A stretch of 64,000 nt of DNA from Rhizobium sp. BT03 (GCF_030053155.1 NZ_CP125642.1:1-64000), one strand, 5' to 3'; numbered from the stretch's first letter, positions 26,396 to 36,889 are shown. The notes: generated by a model from the letters alone, not told the origin. Numbers and translations are program-made.

Positions 26396-29300
26396 CTGGG
26401 AGACGCCTACTTCGAGAACCAACTGATCGACACGCAGTTGCGCCAGCTCGTCGGCGAAGGCCTCGGCAGAAGCACCTTCATTGCCGGCAACAGCGCGATC
26501 GAGCAGATGAAGACACTGCTCGACAACGGTGCCGACTATGCCAACGATCACCACCTGGCCGTCGGTCAGGGTCTCACGCCGGCGCAGGCGGCAGCTCTCA
26601 CCGAGTCGATCGTTCTCTACCAGTGGCAGACAATCGATGGCGTGCAGGTGCTCGCGCCTGTCGTTTATGTTGCCGCCGCCGACCGGCAGAAGCTCACCGG
26701 CGCCGGCGCCGTCATGGCGGGCGGCTCGGTCGACATGGATGTCGACAATCTCGCCAATGCCGGCCTGATCGCCTCCGCCGGCGGCCTTACCGTCACCGGC
26801 AAGACCATTCAGGGCAGCGGAACGTTCCTGTCGCGTGGCGACACGGTGCTCAATGCCACCAACGGCATCACGCTCGCCGCCCAGACCATGACGATCGGCG
26901 GCCAGAACATGGTCAACACCAATGCCGGCGTGGCAGCCACCGGCAATCTGACGCTTGCCGGCGGCAGCGGCGATCTCGCCCTTCAGGGCGTCAAGGTGAA
27001 CGCCGGCGGTTCCGCCGAGCTCTCCGGCACCAATGTCACGCTCGCAGCCGCCAAGGTCGATAACGGTGGTCAGCAGAATGCCACCGGTACCCAGATCGCC
27101 AGCGGCGGAGCCCTGACGATCAAGGCAACCGACAATGTCAACGTTATCGGCAGTTCCGCCAAGGCGGGAACGACGCTTGATGTGACCGCCGACAACGGCT
27201 CGGTGGCCGTGGTCTCGACCGATGTCGCCCGCAACAACCAGTCCGGCTACACCAGGACGCTTTCCACCGACCAGCAGCAATCTCAGCTTTCATCAGGCAC
27301 GAACGCGACGATCAAGGCCGGCGACGACATCCTGCTCTCCGGCTCCTCCGTCAAGGGCGGGGGCAATGTCGCGCTGAGCGCCGGCGACGATATCAATATC
27401 ACCGCCGCGCAGGAGCAATCGGCATCCACCTTCGGCAAGAAGTCCGCCTCGTCGATCACCCATGTCGGCTCGGAGATATCGGCTGGCGGCGATCTCTCGG
27501 TGAAAGCGGGCAACGGCAGCGGCGATCACGACCTCAACATTGTCGGCAGCAAGCTTGCCGCCGACGGCAAGGTCGGTCTCAAGGCCGATGGCGACGTCAC
27601 GATCGCCGAAGCCACCGACACCGCGACCCTCGACACCAAGCTCAGCACCAAGGGCGGTTTCCTCGGCACGAGCGAGAAGACGACCACGCATCTGGAAACG
27701 ACGACGGCCGTCGGCTCCGCCATCTCAGGCGGTGCTGGCGTCGACATTGAATCCGGCAAGGACACGGTCATCTCCGCCTCGCAGATCGAGGCCGGCAATG
27801 AGACCAGCACGGCAAACCTGAACATCACCACCGGCGGCGACCTTGTCATCGCCTCCGGCAAGGACACCAGCGCCAAGGACGACAAGGGCTCGCGCAGTGG
27901 TTTCCTCTCCAAAGGGAGCTCCACCTACAAGAGCTACGACGAAACGACCGTCGCCTCTGAACTCGGCGCATCCGGCAACATCAGCCTGGATGCCGGCGGT
28001 GCGGCCGTGATTGCCGGCTCGAAGGCTGATGCCGATGGGTCGATCAACGTGGTGGGCGACAGTGTCTCGGTCATCGGCGCGGCCGAGCAGCATGAGCTTG
28101 AGATCAGCCGCAAGAAATCCGGCCTCTTCGTCGGCTCTGGCGACGGCTTCATATCGCTTTGGGGCAGGGAGCAGAAAAGCGGAAAGCAGGCCTCCGAGCT
28201 GAATGTGGCATCAGTACTCTCCGCGGGAACGGACGTGGCGCTGAAGTCCCGCGAGACCGATGTCAACATTCTCGGCTCGCAGATCTACGCCGACAACAAT
28301 ATCACGCTCGACGCCGCCCGCGACGCTAATATCACCCCGGGCGCCGAAAGCGAATCGTCGGAGGAGAAAGAAAAACGATCCGGCTTCGGCATTTCCTTCG
28401 GCTCAAGCAGCGGCGGCTTCTCCGTCGGCATCGGTGTGTCGTCGGTATCCGACACGACGAAACAAGGCTCACAGACCAACGCGATGGCCACCCTTTCCGC
28501 CGGCAACGACCTGACGATCAAGGCCGGCCGCGACGCCAACCTCCAGGCCGCCGACGTCTCGGCCGACCGCAACGTGGCGATCACCGCTGAACGTGATGTC
28601 AATCTGCTGAGCGCCGAAGACAAGTCGAATTACGAGAGCGTGCACGAGCAGTTCTTCGCCGGCGTTACGCTGTCAGTTTCTTCGGGTCTCGTTTCCGCGG
28701 CAAGCAACGCGGTGCAAGCCGCCTCGAAGGTGGGAGATGGCAGCGCCAGCCGATCGATTGCCCATGTGGCGATTGCCGGCATCGAAGCCTACTCCGTGCT
28801 CGATGCTCTGACCAATCAGGACGCCGCCAAAGAGTTCGCGAAATTCCAGAACGGGCAGTCGAGCGTGTTCGCCTCCGCCTCGCTCACGGCCGGCTTCCAA
28901 TACAGCAAGAGCAGTGAGAAAGGCTCCAGCACGGACCCGGTTTCCACCGCGATCAGCGGCGGCAATTCCGTCACAATCGAGGCGATATCGGGGAATCTGT
29001 TGAGCCATGGTGCACAGATCGCCGCTGGTTATAATGCCGACGGCACGCCGAACGGCAAGGCCGGCGATATTGCGCTTATCGCCGGCCGGGATGTCGTCCT
29101 GGAAAGCGCCCAGGCGACCAGCAACAACTCCACCAAGAACAGTTCCGGCGGCGTTCAGTTCGACCTGGTCAATCCCGGTCTCAGCTTCAACTATGGCAAG
29201 GGCTCGTCCAACGGTTCCACAGTTACACAGGTCAACAGCCATGTCCTCGGCGCCGGCGACGTATTCATTAAGTCCGGCAATGATACTAAACTGGAAGGTG

Positions 29301-31183
29301 CCGTCGTAAGCGGCGAGAGCGTCATGGCCGATGTTGGCCACGACTTGATCATCGAAAGCCAGCTCGACACAACATCCCAAAAGGCCAACCAGTTCGGCAT
29401 CAGCGGCAGCTTTGGCGGCAGTTCCGCTCCAGGTCTGAACGGCTCCTTCCAAAAAGCCACCGGCAGTGCCGCGATCGTCTCTGAACAGTCCGGCATCCAT
29501 GCCGGGCCCGGCGGCTTTGATATCACCGTTGGTAACAAGACTGCGTTGACGGGTGGATTGATCGCCTCTCAGGCGCCGGCAACGCAGAACTCGCTTGAAA
29601 CCGGCACGCTGGAGTTCAACGACCTCGACACCCATTCGAAATGGAAGGCCGACAGCTACAGTGGCGGGCTGACTCTCACTGGACCGCTCCTTGCTCCGCC
29701 CATGCACGACGGCGAAAGTGCGACAGGTGAGGCGATGTCCGCCGTCTCGCCGGGCCAGATCGTCATCACCGACCCCGCCCATCAGACGCAGAGCCTTGAC
29801 GATCTGCGCCGTGACACTAGCAACACCAACACGTCGCTGCCGGGCATTCCCGAACTGCAGGATATTCTGCGTGAGCAGTTGAAGACGCAGGAGCTTTATC
29901 AGGATGCCGCTGCCAAGGCCGCCAAGTTCATCGGCGACTTTGCGTTTAAGCGGGAGCAGGCGGCGACCACCGACGAGGAACGGGCCTTCTGGGCTGAAGG
30001 CGGTCCCGGCCGAGCGGCATTGCACGCACTGGCCGGCGGCCTGCTCGGTGGCGTTACGGATGTCTCCGGTATGATTAGGGGTGCGCTTGGGGGAGCCACT
30101 TCCTCGCTGCTCGGCCCGCATATCCGCGATCTCGTCGCCGAGATCGTCAACGGCACCTCGCTTGCGGGCACCGCTCAGGGCGAACAACTGATCAATATGA
30201 TCAGCGCCAGCCTGGTGCAGGGCCTTGCCGCGACCGTCAGCGGTGGAGAGGGCGCCGCCTATGCTGGGAATGCGTTCAAATACAATTACCTGACGCATCG
30301 TCAGTTGGAGAAGCAGCTTGAGGAGATGATCGAGTGCGATCAAAACCAGGCATGTATCAGCAAGGTGGCACAAAAATATAAGGCGATCGATGATATACAA
30401 GACCAAGCCTTGGCCGATTGTCGCACAATTGCTTGCGTCGAAATCCACATAAAGCTGATTCAGGAAGCTAAAGAGTATCTGCTTGAGAATGACTATGTTA
30501 CCGAAATTGCGGAGTACTCACTTGATACGGCGAGCCGAATTAATCAACGACAGGAAGGGTTATTTTTCTCGCAGGCACTGGCTGAGGTAGAAGCTGGCAC
30601 CGACCTCACCGCAGTCGCATTTTGCGAACGTAGTCCGGGACCTAATTGCAAACTACTTGGAAGTATTCTCGCTGATCTCAGCGATGGTCTGACGGCCGTC
30701 GCCTATGCCAAGTTAGCGGCGGCGGGCGCTAGCGGACGGCTAGTGGCAGATGACGTCCGCATCCTTAAGGAAGCGGTTACCGCTGAAAAAGCCCTAAGCG
30801 AGTCTTTTGGTCAGGAACGGAGGTTCTGGGCACAGGAGCCAATCCAGTTTCAGGGAAATAAGGTCTATCAACGAAATGACCTGTTTGATCCAGACTTGTT
30901 AACAAGCTGGAGAGAAGGTGGAAAGGTCATCACTGGTACAAACATCGAGCGAATGGCTTCGGGACGAGCGCCTATCGGCACAGATGGGAAGTCAGTAAAC
31001 CTGCACCATATCACCCAGACGCAAAGCGGCCCAATCGCTGAAGTCACGCAATCATTCCATCAAAGTAATAGCTCTGTTATTCATATCAACCCCAATACAA
31101 TTCCTTCAGGAATTGACCGAGCTGCCTTTGATATCTGGAAGGCCGCTTATTGGGAAAGTCGCGCAACAACGTATGGGCATTGA
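26396..31183 (+). pseudogene. Second cdiA cassette, right fragment with LHH-nuclease toxin tip
   Basis: This continues the frame GDAYFENQLIDTQ and runs uninterrupted for about 1595 codons. Up to about 30295 it parallels copy 1 (haemagglutinin repeats, then KYNYLTH). After that junction the sequence is unrelated: a Cys-pair pretoxin segment, then a C-terminal HNH-type nuclease of the LHH family (VNLHHITQTQSGPIAEVTQ, SFHQSNSSVIH near the end). There is no HINT domain. It lacks its own signal and TPS domain and is cut by the insertion sequence, so it is a silent cassette unless recombined into the large gene; the coding of the toxin tip itself is intact. Confidence 0.85.
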
Positions 31184-31185
31184 GT

Positions 31186-31647
31186 ATGAATAATGTGACT
31201 TCCGAACAAGTAGAAGAATTAGTGGCCGCTTACGCAGGGATCGTAAGCTTCGGCAGTGAAGCGGATGCAGTAAGTGACGATTGGATCCGGCGCGCGGAGC
31301 ATCGATTGAAGTTTCCTCTAAGTACTTCATATAAGTGGTTTCTAAAAAAGTATGGCGGAGGGGAGATAGGTGGGGAGGAGATATATAGCATATACGGAAT
31401 AGATTTTGAAACGGCAAACGGTGGAGATATAGTTTATCAATATATTATGAGTCGAAAGAACGGCTTGTTGGACGATAACAAGATTTCCGTTAGCGAAACT
31501 GACTACGGGGAGGTGTTCTTTTTTTATTATTTGAACAGATCAGACACCGAATGCCCAATATATATGAGGCTCCCGTCAGGAGAAGAAGTTATATATTCAG
31601 TTAATTTTTTCGAGTTCCTGTGTAAGCGGATCAAGGCGCACATCTGA
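31186..31647 (+). CDS. SUKH-family (SMI1/KNR4) immunity protein
   Basis: A 153-residue protein whose ATG is two bases past the LHH cassette stop. SUKH features are visible: IRRAEHRLKFPLSTSYKWFLKKYGGG near residues 32-57, EEIYSIYGID, and a hydrophobic C-terminal strand VNFFEFLCKRI. SUKH proteins are the best-known immunity partners of HNH/LHH-type nuclease toxins, so toxin and antidote are plausibly matched. The gene is notably AT-rich for this replicon. It would remain useful as protection even if the neighbouring toxin cassette is silent. Confidence 0.88.
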   Translation: MNNVTSEQVEELVAAYAGIVSFGSEADAVSDDWIRRAEHRLKFPLSTSYKWFLKKYGGGEIGGEEIYSIYGIDFETANGGDIVYQYIMSRKNGLLDDNKISVSETDYGEVFFFYYLNRSDTECPIYMRLPSGEEVIYSVNFFEFLCKRIKAHI

Positions 31648-31711
31648 ATGTGCTGGACTTTTTTGGGTGATCTGTCCAGCGCCAGATGATGACCTCCCAA
31701 CAGGCAGTGTA

Positions 31712-33849
31712 ACAGGGGCCCCTGCACGGCCGATGATGCCAACGGCAATGCCAATCCCTCGAAGAATATCGCCAAAGGCACGACGATCGTCAGCTCCGTC
31801 CAGGCGATCGGCGGCGTATCGGCCAACATCAAGGCTCACGGGGCGCTCTCCGTCAATTTCGGCAGCGTCAACAACACGTCGGCGGCCGGCTCGATGGCCG
31901 GCGGCGCCAGCGTCGCGGCGCCGAGCAATCCCGGCGATCCGTTGTCGGCGCTCTCCGGCCTGACCGCCGGCGGCGCCCTCTTCAGCGTGCCAATCCGCAA
32001 TCGGGCGGCGTCGGCGGCAACATACCGGGCCAGACCTTCCTGTTCGAGACCCGCGCCGACTTCCTCGATGTCAGCAAATTCTACGGCTCCAACTATTTCA
32101 TGGACCGCATCGGCTATCAGCCGGACACCACCATTCCTTTCCTGGGCGATGCCTATTTCGAGAACCAGCTGATCGACACGCAGTTGCGCCAGCTCGTCGG
32201 CGAAGGGCTCGGCAGAAGCACCTTCATTGCCGGCAACAGGCTGAAAGGCAGTAAATATGAGGGAACGGAAGCAGGCGACGCGCTTGCCAAATTGATCGGC
32301 GCAAGCCTCATGGCGGGAATCACCGGAGCCATCGGCGGCGGAGATGCTGCCGCCTACGGTGTTGCGGAGTATCAATACAACTATTTGACCCACGAACGTC
32401 TGGCCAAAGCCATCGAAATCGGTAAGGCGCTCGCAGCGTGCAAAGGCGTCTTCACCAACTGCGCAGAATACGCATCGCTAAAATCACAGGTTGACGATTT
32501 CGTTCAGGAATCCGCGACAAACACCAGGAACCTGATAGCGGAATGCAGCAAAGGAGTAACGCCGACCTGCGAATCGATGATGAAAGATCTGGAAGAGTTC
32601 AATGCAACTGTCGATGCAGAACTTAACTGGATGCAGAACAATCCCCGCGGCCCTTCCGCCGGCACGGATCCAACGCCAACCATGGCGCGATATTACGAGG
32701 CAGTGGATAGTGGCCTCCGACTCGACCACGCGGTTGCCGAGCAATTCACCGCTGTGCTGGCGGGGGATATCGCACCGGAGCAGGCAAGACGAAACATTAT
32801 CAAAAGCGTCGTTCAGTCCACTAAAGACCTGGGCGAGTTGCGGGCCGTCGTCGATGGGGCCGGCTTGATTGGCGCCGGGGTGATGATCGTCCTGTCCGAT
32901 GGTACTCTTTTGCCCCTGGTCGCCGGTGGGCTGGGAACCGTATCGTCAGGCAGCCATCTCTATGGTGACATCGAGCAATCCCTCACCGGTGTGATTACCG
33001 AGCCGGGTCTTGTGCAGTTGTTGCTGGCAGGCGGGCTATCGGGCGACGATGCGCTCGCGATGCAAAGCGCCATAGACGTGGGCGCTCTCGTCGCCGGCTT
33101 CACTGCAGGCGGCAAGGCGGTCTTTGAATTAAGGTATCCGGAGCGTTTGACGGTTGCGGAACGCAACTCAGTCGGTCAGATCCTTGCCGACAGCGCAACG
33201 CAAAGGACGGACGCGTATCATCACGGCTTCCGACGGGACCAGGGTTACGGTGCCGGAGGGTTATCAACCCCTCAGCGCGGGTGCCGTTGGAAAAGATGTT
33301 GTCGGTCTGCCAAGCGGCTTCGTCTATGTTCAGGATGCTCAAGGCAATATCGTCATCGCCGGACCAGGTAATGCGTTCTATGGCGATGTTGCCACCGCAC
33401 AGCGGGCCGCTATTGCGCTAAATAGTGTACCCGACGTTCCAGACGGAGTTCCATATTTTAGGGTACAGGGCGGCGGCTCAGGTAGCGCGACGAGCAGGAA
33501 TGCGTTGATGGTGAATGCGGATGGGTCGGTGTCAATTTCGCCGGGATGTACGGGTTCAATTTGTGTTAGCATCGACAATTCCGATCATGCGGCCTATTCC
33601 CTGAGCAATAAGCGCTCTGACGGATCTGTCGTAGTGTTCGAGGTGGATCGGGTGACTCACAATAAGATCATGGATGATCTGGTGCCCCAACAAGGAAATT
33701 CGGGTGCTGGTGTAAAGCTTACCGACACCAACACGCCGGGAACTTCCATTGAGTTAAACCGGGCATATTCAGAGCTTATGGTCAGTGGTTCGTCAAATGG
33801 CCGTGTTCTTACTCAGAGCGAGTTCTTCAATGAATTTGGCAGAAATTGA
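31712..33849 (+). pseudogene. Third cdiA cassette, deleted and frameshifted, with unassigned toxin tip
   Basis: It starts with copy-1-like sequence (from CNGNANPSKN-type residues; IGGVSANIKAHGALSVNFGSV). A deletion of about 36 bases at 31985 breaks the frame, and GDAYFENQ...STFIAGN is then fused directly to LKGSKYEGTEAGDALAKL, skipping about 3.7 kb present in copy 1. The YQYNYLTH junction follows, then a pretoxin helical region. Around 33195-33215 the frame shifts to a 200-residue tip: PYFRVQGGGSGSAT, NADGSVSISPGCTGSICVS, DHAAYSLSNKRSDGSVVVFEVDR. That pattern resembles C-terminal domains I have seen in polymorphic toxins, but I cannot name the activity. Confidence 0.75.
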
Positions 33850-34477
33850 TCCCGAATTACGCAAATCTCTGGATTCAAGGGAGCAATCTATAGGGTTTGT
33901 CATCTATCGAGGTGAAACTATTTGGCTGATTGATTGGGTTGATCACTTCACCCTTGATCAACAGAAAAACATTGATGCCATGTGTACTGAGCAACGGTAT
34001 CGCAGATTTATGCCCGCTGGTCTAACAGTCCAACAGTGGAGCAAGAAACTGCAGAGTGAATTTCGCAACGGTATTCCGCAGCTCACCGCGGATCTCTTTC
34101 CACAATATAGGGATGGTGAAACCGCCAAGGTTGTCTCAGCCGACTTGCTGCGCCGGGAGTTCTTCTCGGAAGACGAGGGCCAGTACGCTGAGTTGTCCAG
34201 GGAGATAGAGACGGAGCTTTCATTCAACACGCCGATGCGAGAAGAACTGGTTCAGCTTCGGATACGGCTGTTTTCGAAGCTGCCGAAGTTCTACATTAAC
34301 TACGACCGCAAAATATTTATGCATATGGTGCATGGTCGTTCTTACGAAACGGTCGTGCTTGATGGTTGGTGGGCGGCTGAAGGCGATTTTGAGCATATGA
34401 TCCCGACATCGCATCGCTATTGGGTTAGAAGCACCGCGGAAGACTTCTGGGCTGTTACCAATTTCTCAAACGGCTAG
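33830..34477 (+). CDS. Probable immunity protein of the third cassette
   Basis: A 215-residue soluble protein whose ATG overlaps the end of the toxin frame by 20 bases, so the pair is translationally coupled. It contains LRKSLDSREQSIGFVIYRGETIWLIDW in its first 40 residues, a central DLFPQYRDGETAKVVSADLL and the C-terminal WWAAEGDFEHMIPTSHRYW. There is no signal or membrane segment. I do not recognise the family; the immunity call rests on the position and overlap. Confidence 0.65.
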   Translation: MNLAEIDPELRKSLDSREQSIGFVIYRGETIWLIDWVDHFTLDQQKNIDAMCTEQRYRRFMPAGLTVQQWSKKLQSEFRNGIPQLTADLFPQYRDGETAKVVSADLLRREFFSEDEGQYAELSREIETELSFNTPMREELVQLRIRLFSKLPKFYINYDRKIFMHMVHGRSYETVVLDGWWAAEGDFEHMIPTSHRYWVRSTAEDFWAVTNFSNG

Positions 34478-34574
34478 GCAGAGTGGACGATGTATGAGGC
34501 ATCTGCCGAATTGTCGAACCACGCGACAATATGTTTGACCTCCTCCCTGTGATCAAGCACGCTTTGTATATCCC

Positions 34575-34988
34575 ATGACTGATATAATTTTTGAATGTGA
34601 AAACGTTTCCTTAGAGATGGCCTTTTTAGAGCTGGATCCAAACGATCAACGCTCAACGCGTTGGAGTGTCCGGTTGGATATAAAACATTCCACCGGATGT
34701 TTTTCCTACCTCGCGACAGATGCTTGGTTCGATACAGACATGTGGACCGAATTTACGACCGGCCTTTCATCGAAAGAGCCGGCAATCCTCAATCTTTCGG
34801 ACATGAGCGAGTACTTCAGTTTTGTCATCGAACGAACTGCAATATGCTTTGAAATCACAATTCGAGTACAGGAGCCGATCATTTCACAAGGAACGATACG
34901 CCTTGAAGCGCACTTGAAAAGCGATCTGGATGGGCCGTTTCTTCGCAGCCTGGGGGATGCTTTCGCGGCTTGTCCGAAGTTTTGGTAA
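34575..34988 (+). CDS. Small orphan protein, probable immunity gene
   Basis: A 137-residue acidic beta-rich protein (WSVRLDIKHSTGCFSYLATDAWFDTDMW; ICFEITIRVQEPIISQGTIRLEAHL). It is soluble-looking. It sits in the gene tail behind the toxin cassettes without its own toxin, as orphan immunity genes do. The family is not recognised and the ribosome-binding site is weak, so the start is uncertain. Another reading frame continues past the stop (GKLSFSRQVSVGSAAEVAAR...), suggesting debris of a further cassette at about 34990-35080. Confidence 0.5.
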   Translation: MTDIIFECENVSLEMAFLELDPNDQRSTRWSVRLDIKHSTGCFSYLATDAWFDTDMWTEFTTGLSSKEPAILNLSDMSEYFSFVIERTAICFEITIRVQEPIISQGTIRLEAHLKSDLDGPFLRSLGDAFAACPKFW

Positions 34989-35195
34989 GTTGAGCTTCTC
35001 GCGACAGGTTTCAGTTGGTTCAGCAGCTGAGGTCGCTGCTCGTGCTGCCGCGGAGTACATTGCAAGCGTGGGACGAATCTAGCTACCGCCCTTGTGAGGG
35101 AAGCGGGCCACCGAATTTCCTCCTGGAACGAATTGGAGTCCTGCCCATCGAGGGCAGATCGGGAAAAACACCTCCAGCTCAAGGAAGCGGTCTAA

Positions 35196-36134
35196 TTGAC
35201 CATCGAAGAATGCAACCCCGCCTCAGGCGAAGGTCCTCGGAGGAACAAACTGGCCGCAACGCGGCTATATGCGATCCTCGCGCGGGGAGCGAGAACGGGT
35301 GTTATATTCCGTCGCGGACCGAGCAGACAGGTGCAGCTAATTCGTTGAGACCTGAGCAACGATACTTTTGAACATGGGCAATGGTTCAAGGGACGCATTT
35401 ACGAACGACGCTGCGATCTTTCCCCGTCCGGCCGACTGCTGGTGTATTTCGCAGCGACAAATCGCGCGCCCTACGGAAGCTGGACAGCAATATCAAAGCC
35501 GCCATTCTTTACGGCGTTGGCCCTTTGGCCGAAAGGGGATGCCTGGGGCGGCGGCGGCATTTTCGAGGATGAGGAAACACTGCTTTTGAATCATTCCCCC
35601 GAGTGGGAGGCCAGCTTCAAACTCGCCGATGGATTTCGGCTAAAGCCGGGAATGCATGTCAAGCCGTGCGGGAACCGGCCAGGCCGCGGTGAGGACGAAC
35701 CCATCAATGGCCTCCTGCGCGAGCGCGATGGTTGGCGAGTGGTAGAGATCGGTGAAGAGCAGTACTGCGGTTTGAATGCGCCTGCGATTTTTCGCTTTAG
35801 CCAGCCACACGTTGAGGAAAAGGTCGGTCCTAACGGTCGGCGGCTCCAGATGATCCTCCACGCGATCGGTCGTAGGCAAAAGGCGTGGTACGGCCTCGAT
35901 TATCGCGTGATTGATCGCGACGGAACCCTGCTCATCGATCTCCCTGAGAGCGATTGGGCGGATTGGGACGGCGGCGACCTTGTGTTCGCCCGGGGTGGTT
36001 GCATCTACCGATTGTCGAAAAGCCAATTCCGATATTATGCCGACAAGCGCGAAGATGCCTTTCAGCGCCTGTATGATTTCAGCGACGCACGCTTTACCGC
36101 TGTAGCTCCCACGCGCGCTGCACTCCAATATTGA
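35196..36134 (+). pseudogene. Conserved hypothetical gene with in-frame TGA (GRIYERRC family)
   Basis: In one frame the sequence reads TRLYAILARGARTGVIFRR, then VQLIR, a TGA at 35346-35348, then DLSNDTFEHGQWFKGRIYERRCDLSPSG and on to the stop at 36134. From memory, family members have Trp where the TGA lies, so a single TGG-to-TGA change explains it. The downstream 230-residue part (from a GTG at 35442: YFAATNRAPYGSWT, ALALWPKGDAWGGGG) remains open. The only start before the TGA is a TTG at 35196. The family is found near toxin/immunity regions but has no function I can name. Confidence 0.6.
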
Positions 36135-36300
36135 TGGAGCAGGCGGTTCAAAAAAGCCGAGATACTCGTTACCGGATGAAAGTTGAGTGGGTGGACAGCC
36201 GGTAAACGGTTTGTGTTTCGTGCAATGCCGAATTCCTCATGGATAGGTGAGTTGCTCGGATTATTTCATAGATTTATCGCTCAAGCCCCGTGAGGTGCGT

Positions 36301-36552
36301 ATGGAAGTTGAGAAGCAGCTCATCAAGCTCATAGGTGATTTCACCGGACGCCTGCCCGAGGAATATATCGGCGAATACATATCCCTTGCGAAGCACAATG
36401 AGTGCGCAGTCGCATTGGAAAATCTATGCACGCAATTGCACGAGCATGACGTGGTGCCGGCTCCAGGGGAACTGATCACCATTCGGGAGCTAGCCGAGGA
36501 AATGAACCTGGAGGAGGATACATGGCACTTCCTCAGGCATTCGAATTCGTGA
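36301..36552 (+). CDS. MafI-family immunity protein
   Basis: An 83-residue acidic helical protein: MEVEKQLIKLIGDFTGRLPE, then EYISLAKHNECAVALENLC, TQLHEHDVVPAPGELITIREL, the pattern of MafI immunity proteins (short, with a N/D-E-x-x-x-A-L-E-x-L-C core). The ATG at 36301 follows GAGGTG at 5-base spacing; a GTG at 36247 could add 18 residues. No MafB-type toxin is nearby, so it is an orphan antidote in the immunity tail of the CDI locus. Confidence 0.72.
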   Translation: MEVEKQLIKLIGDFTGRLPEEYIGEYISLAKHNECAVALENLCTQLHEHDVVPAPGELITIRELAEEMNLEEDTWHFLRHSNS

Positions 36553-36574
36553 GCTCAGTGCAAGGGCGACAACA

Positions 36575-36889
36575 GTGAACAAACTTCCAAACTGGCTTGT
36601 CCTCAATATCTGGCGAAATCTACTGGGAGAGATTTACCCAGCGATTAGGGCCATCGCCGTCGAATTCGATGAAAAGGCTCTTCTCATAAGATATTACCTT
36701 GAGCGTGAGCCAACTGAGTTTGATATCGAAAGCGCGGAAGTATTATCCACAAACGTTTTCGCCTCTGCCGGACCGGAACTGATCGAACGTATCGATACGG
36801 AATGTTCCTACGCAACGCGGCTTTTCAAAGATTTGGACGCATTGTCTGGGTTTGTATATTGCCGTCGAGAATACGACATGCCCGAGTGA
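36575..36889 (+). CDS. Small acidic protein, possible orphan immunity gene
   Basis: A 104-residue protein: NWLVLNIWRNLLGEIYPAIR, LIRYYLEREPTEFDIESAEVL, then ERIDTECSYATRLFKDLD. The helix-strand outline resembles colicin-type immunity proteins, but the similarity is only general. It starts 22 bp after the MafI-like gene and is the last rightward gene of the immunity tail, converging on the DUF1349 gene. Confidence 0.5.
   Translation: MNKLPNWLVLNIWRNLLGEIYPAIRAIAVEFDEKALLIRYYLEREPTEFDIESAEVLSTNVFASAGPELIERIDTECSYATRLFKDLDALSGFVYCRREYDMPE

Noticed and set aside
28673..30448. 591-codon leftward open frame in the second cassette
   Set aside because: Same mirror effect of haemagglutinin repeats; no ribosome-binding site or domain.
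34474..34656. 60-codon leftward frame ending VAWFDNSADASYIVHSA
   Set aside because: The last half looks somewhat protein-like but it overlaps the 34575 gene and has no ribosome-binding site; it may be debris, not a gene.
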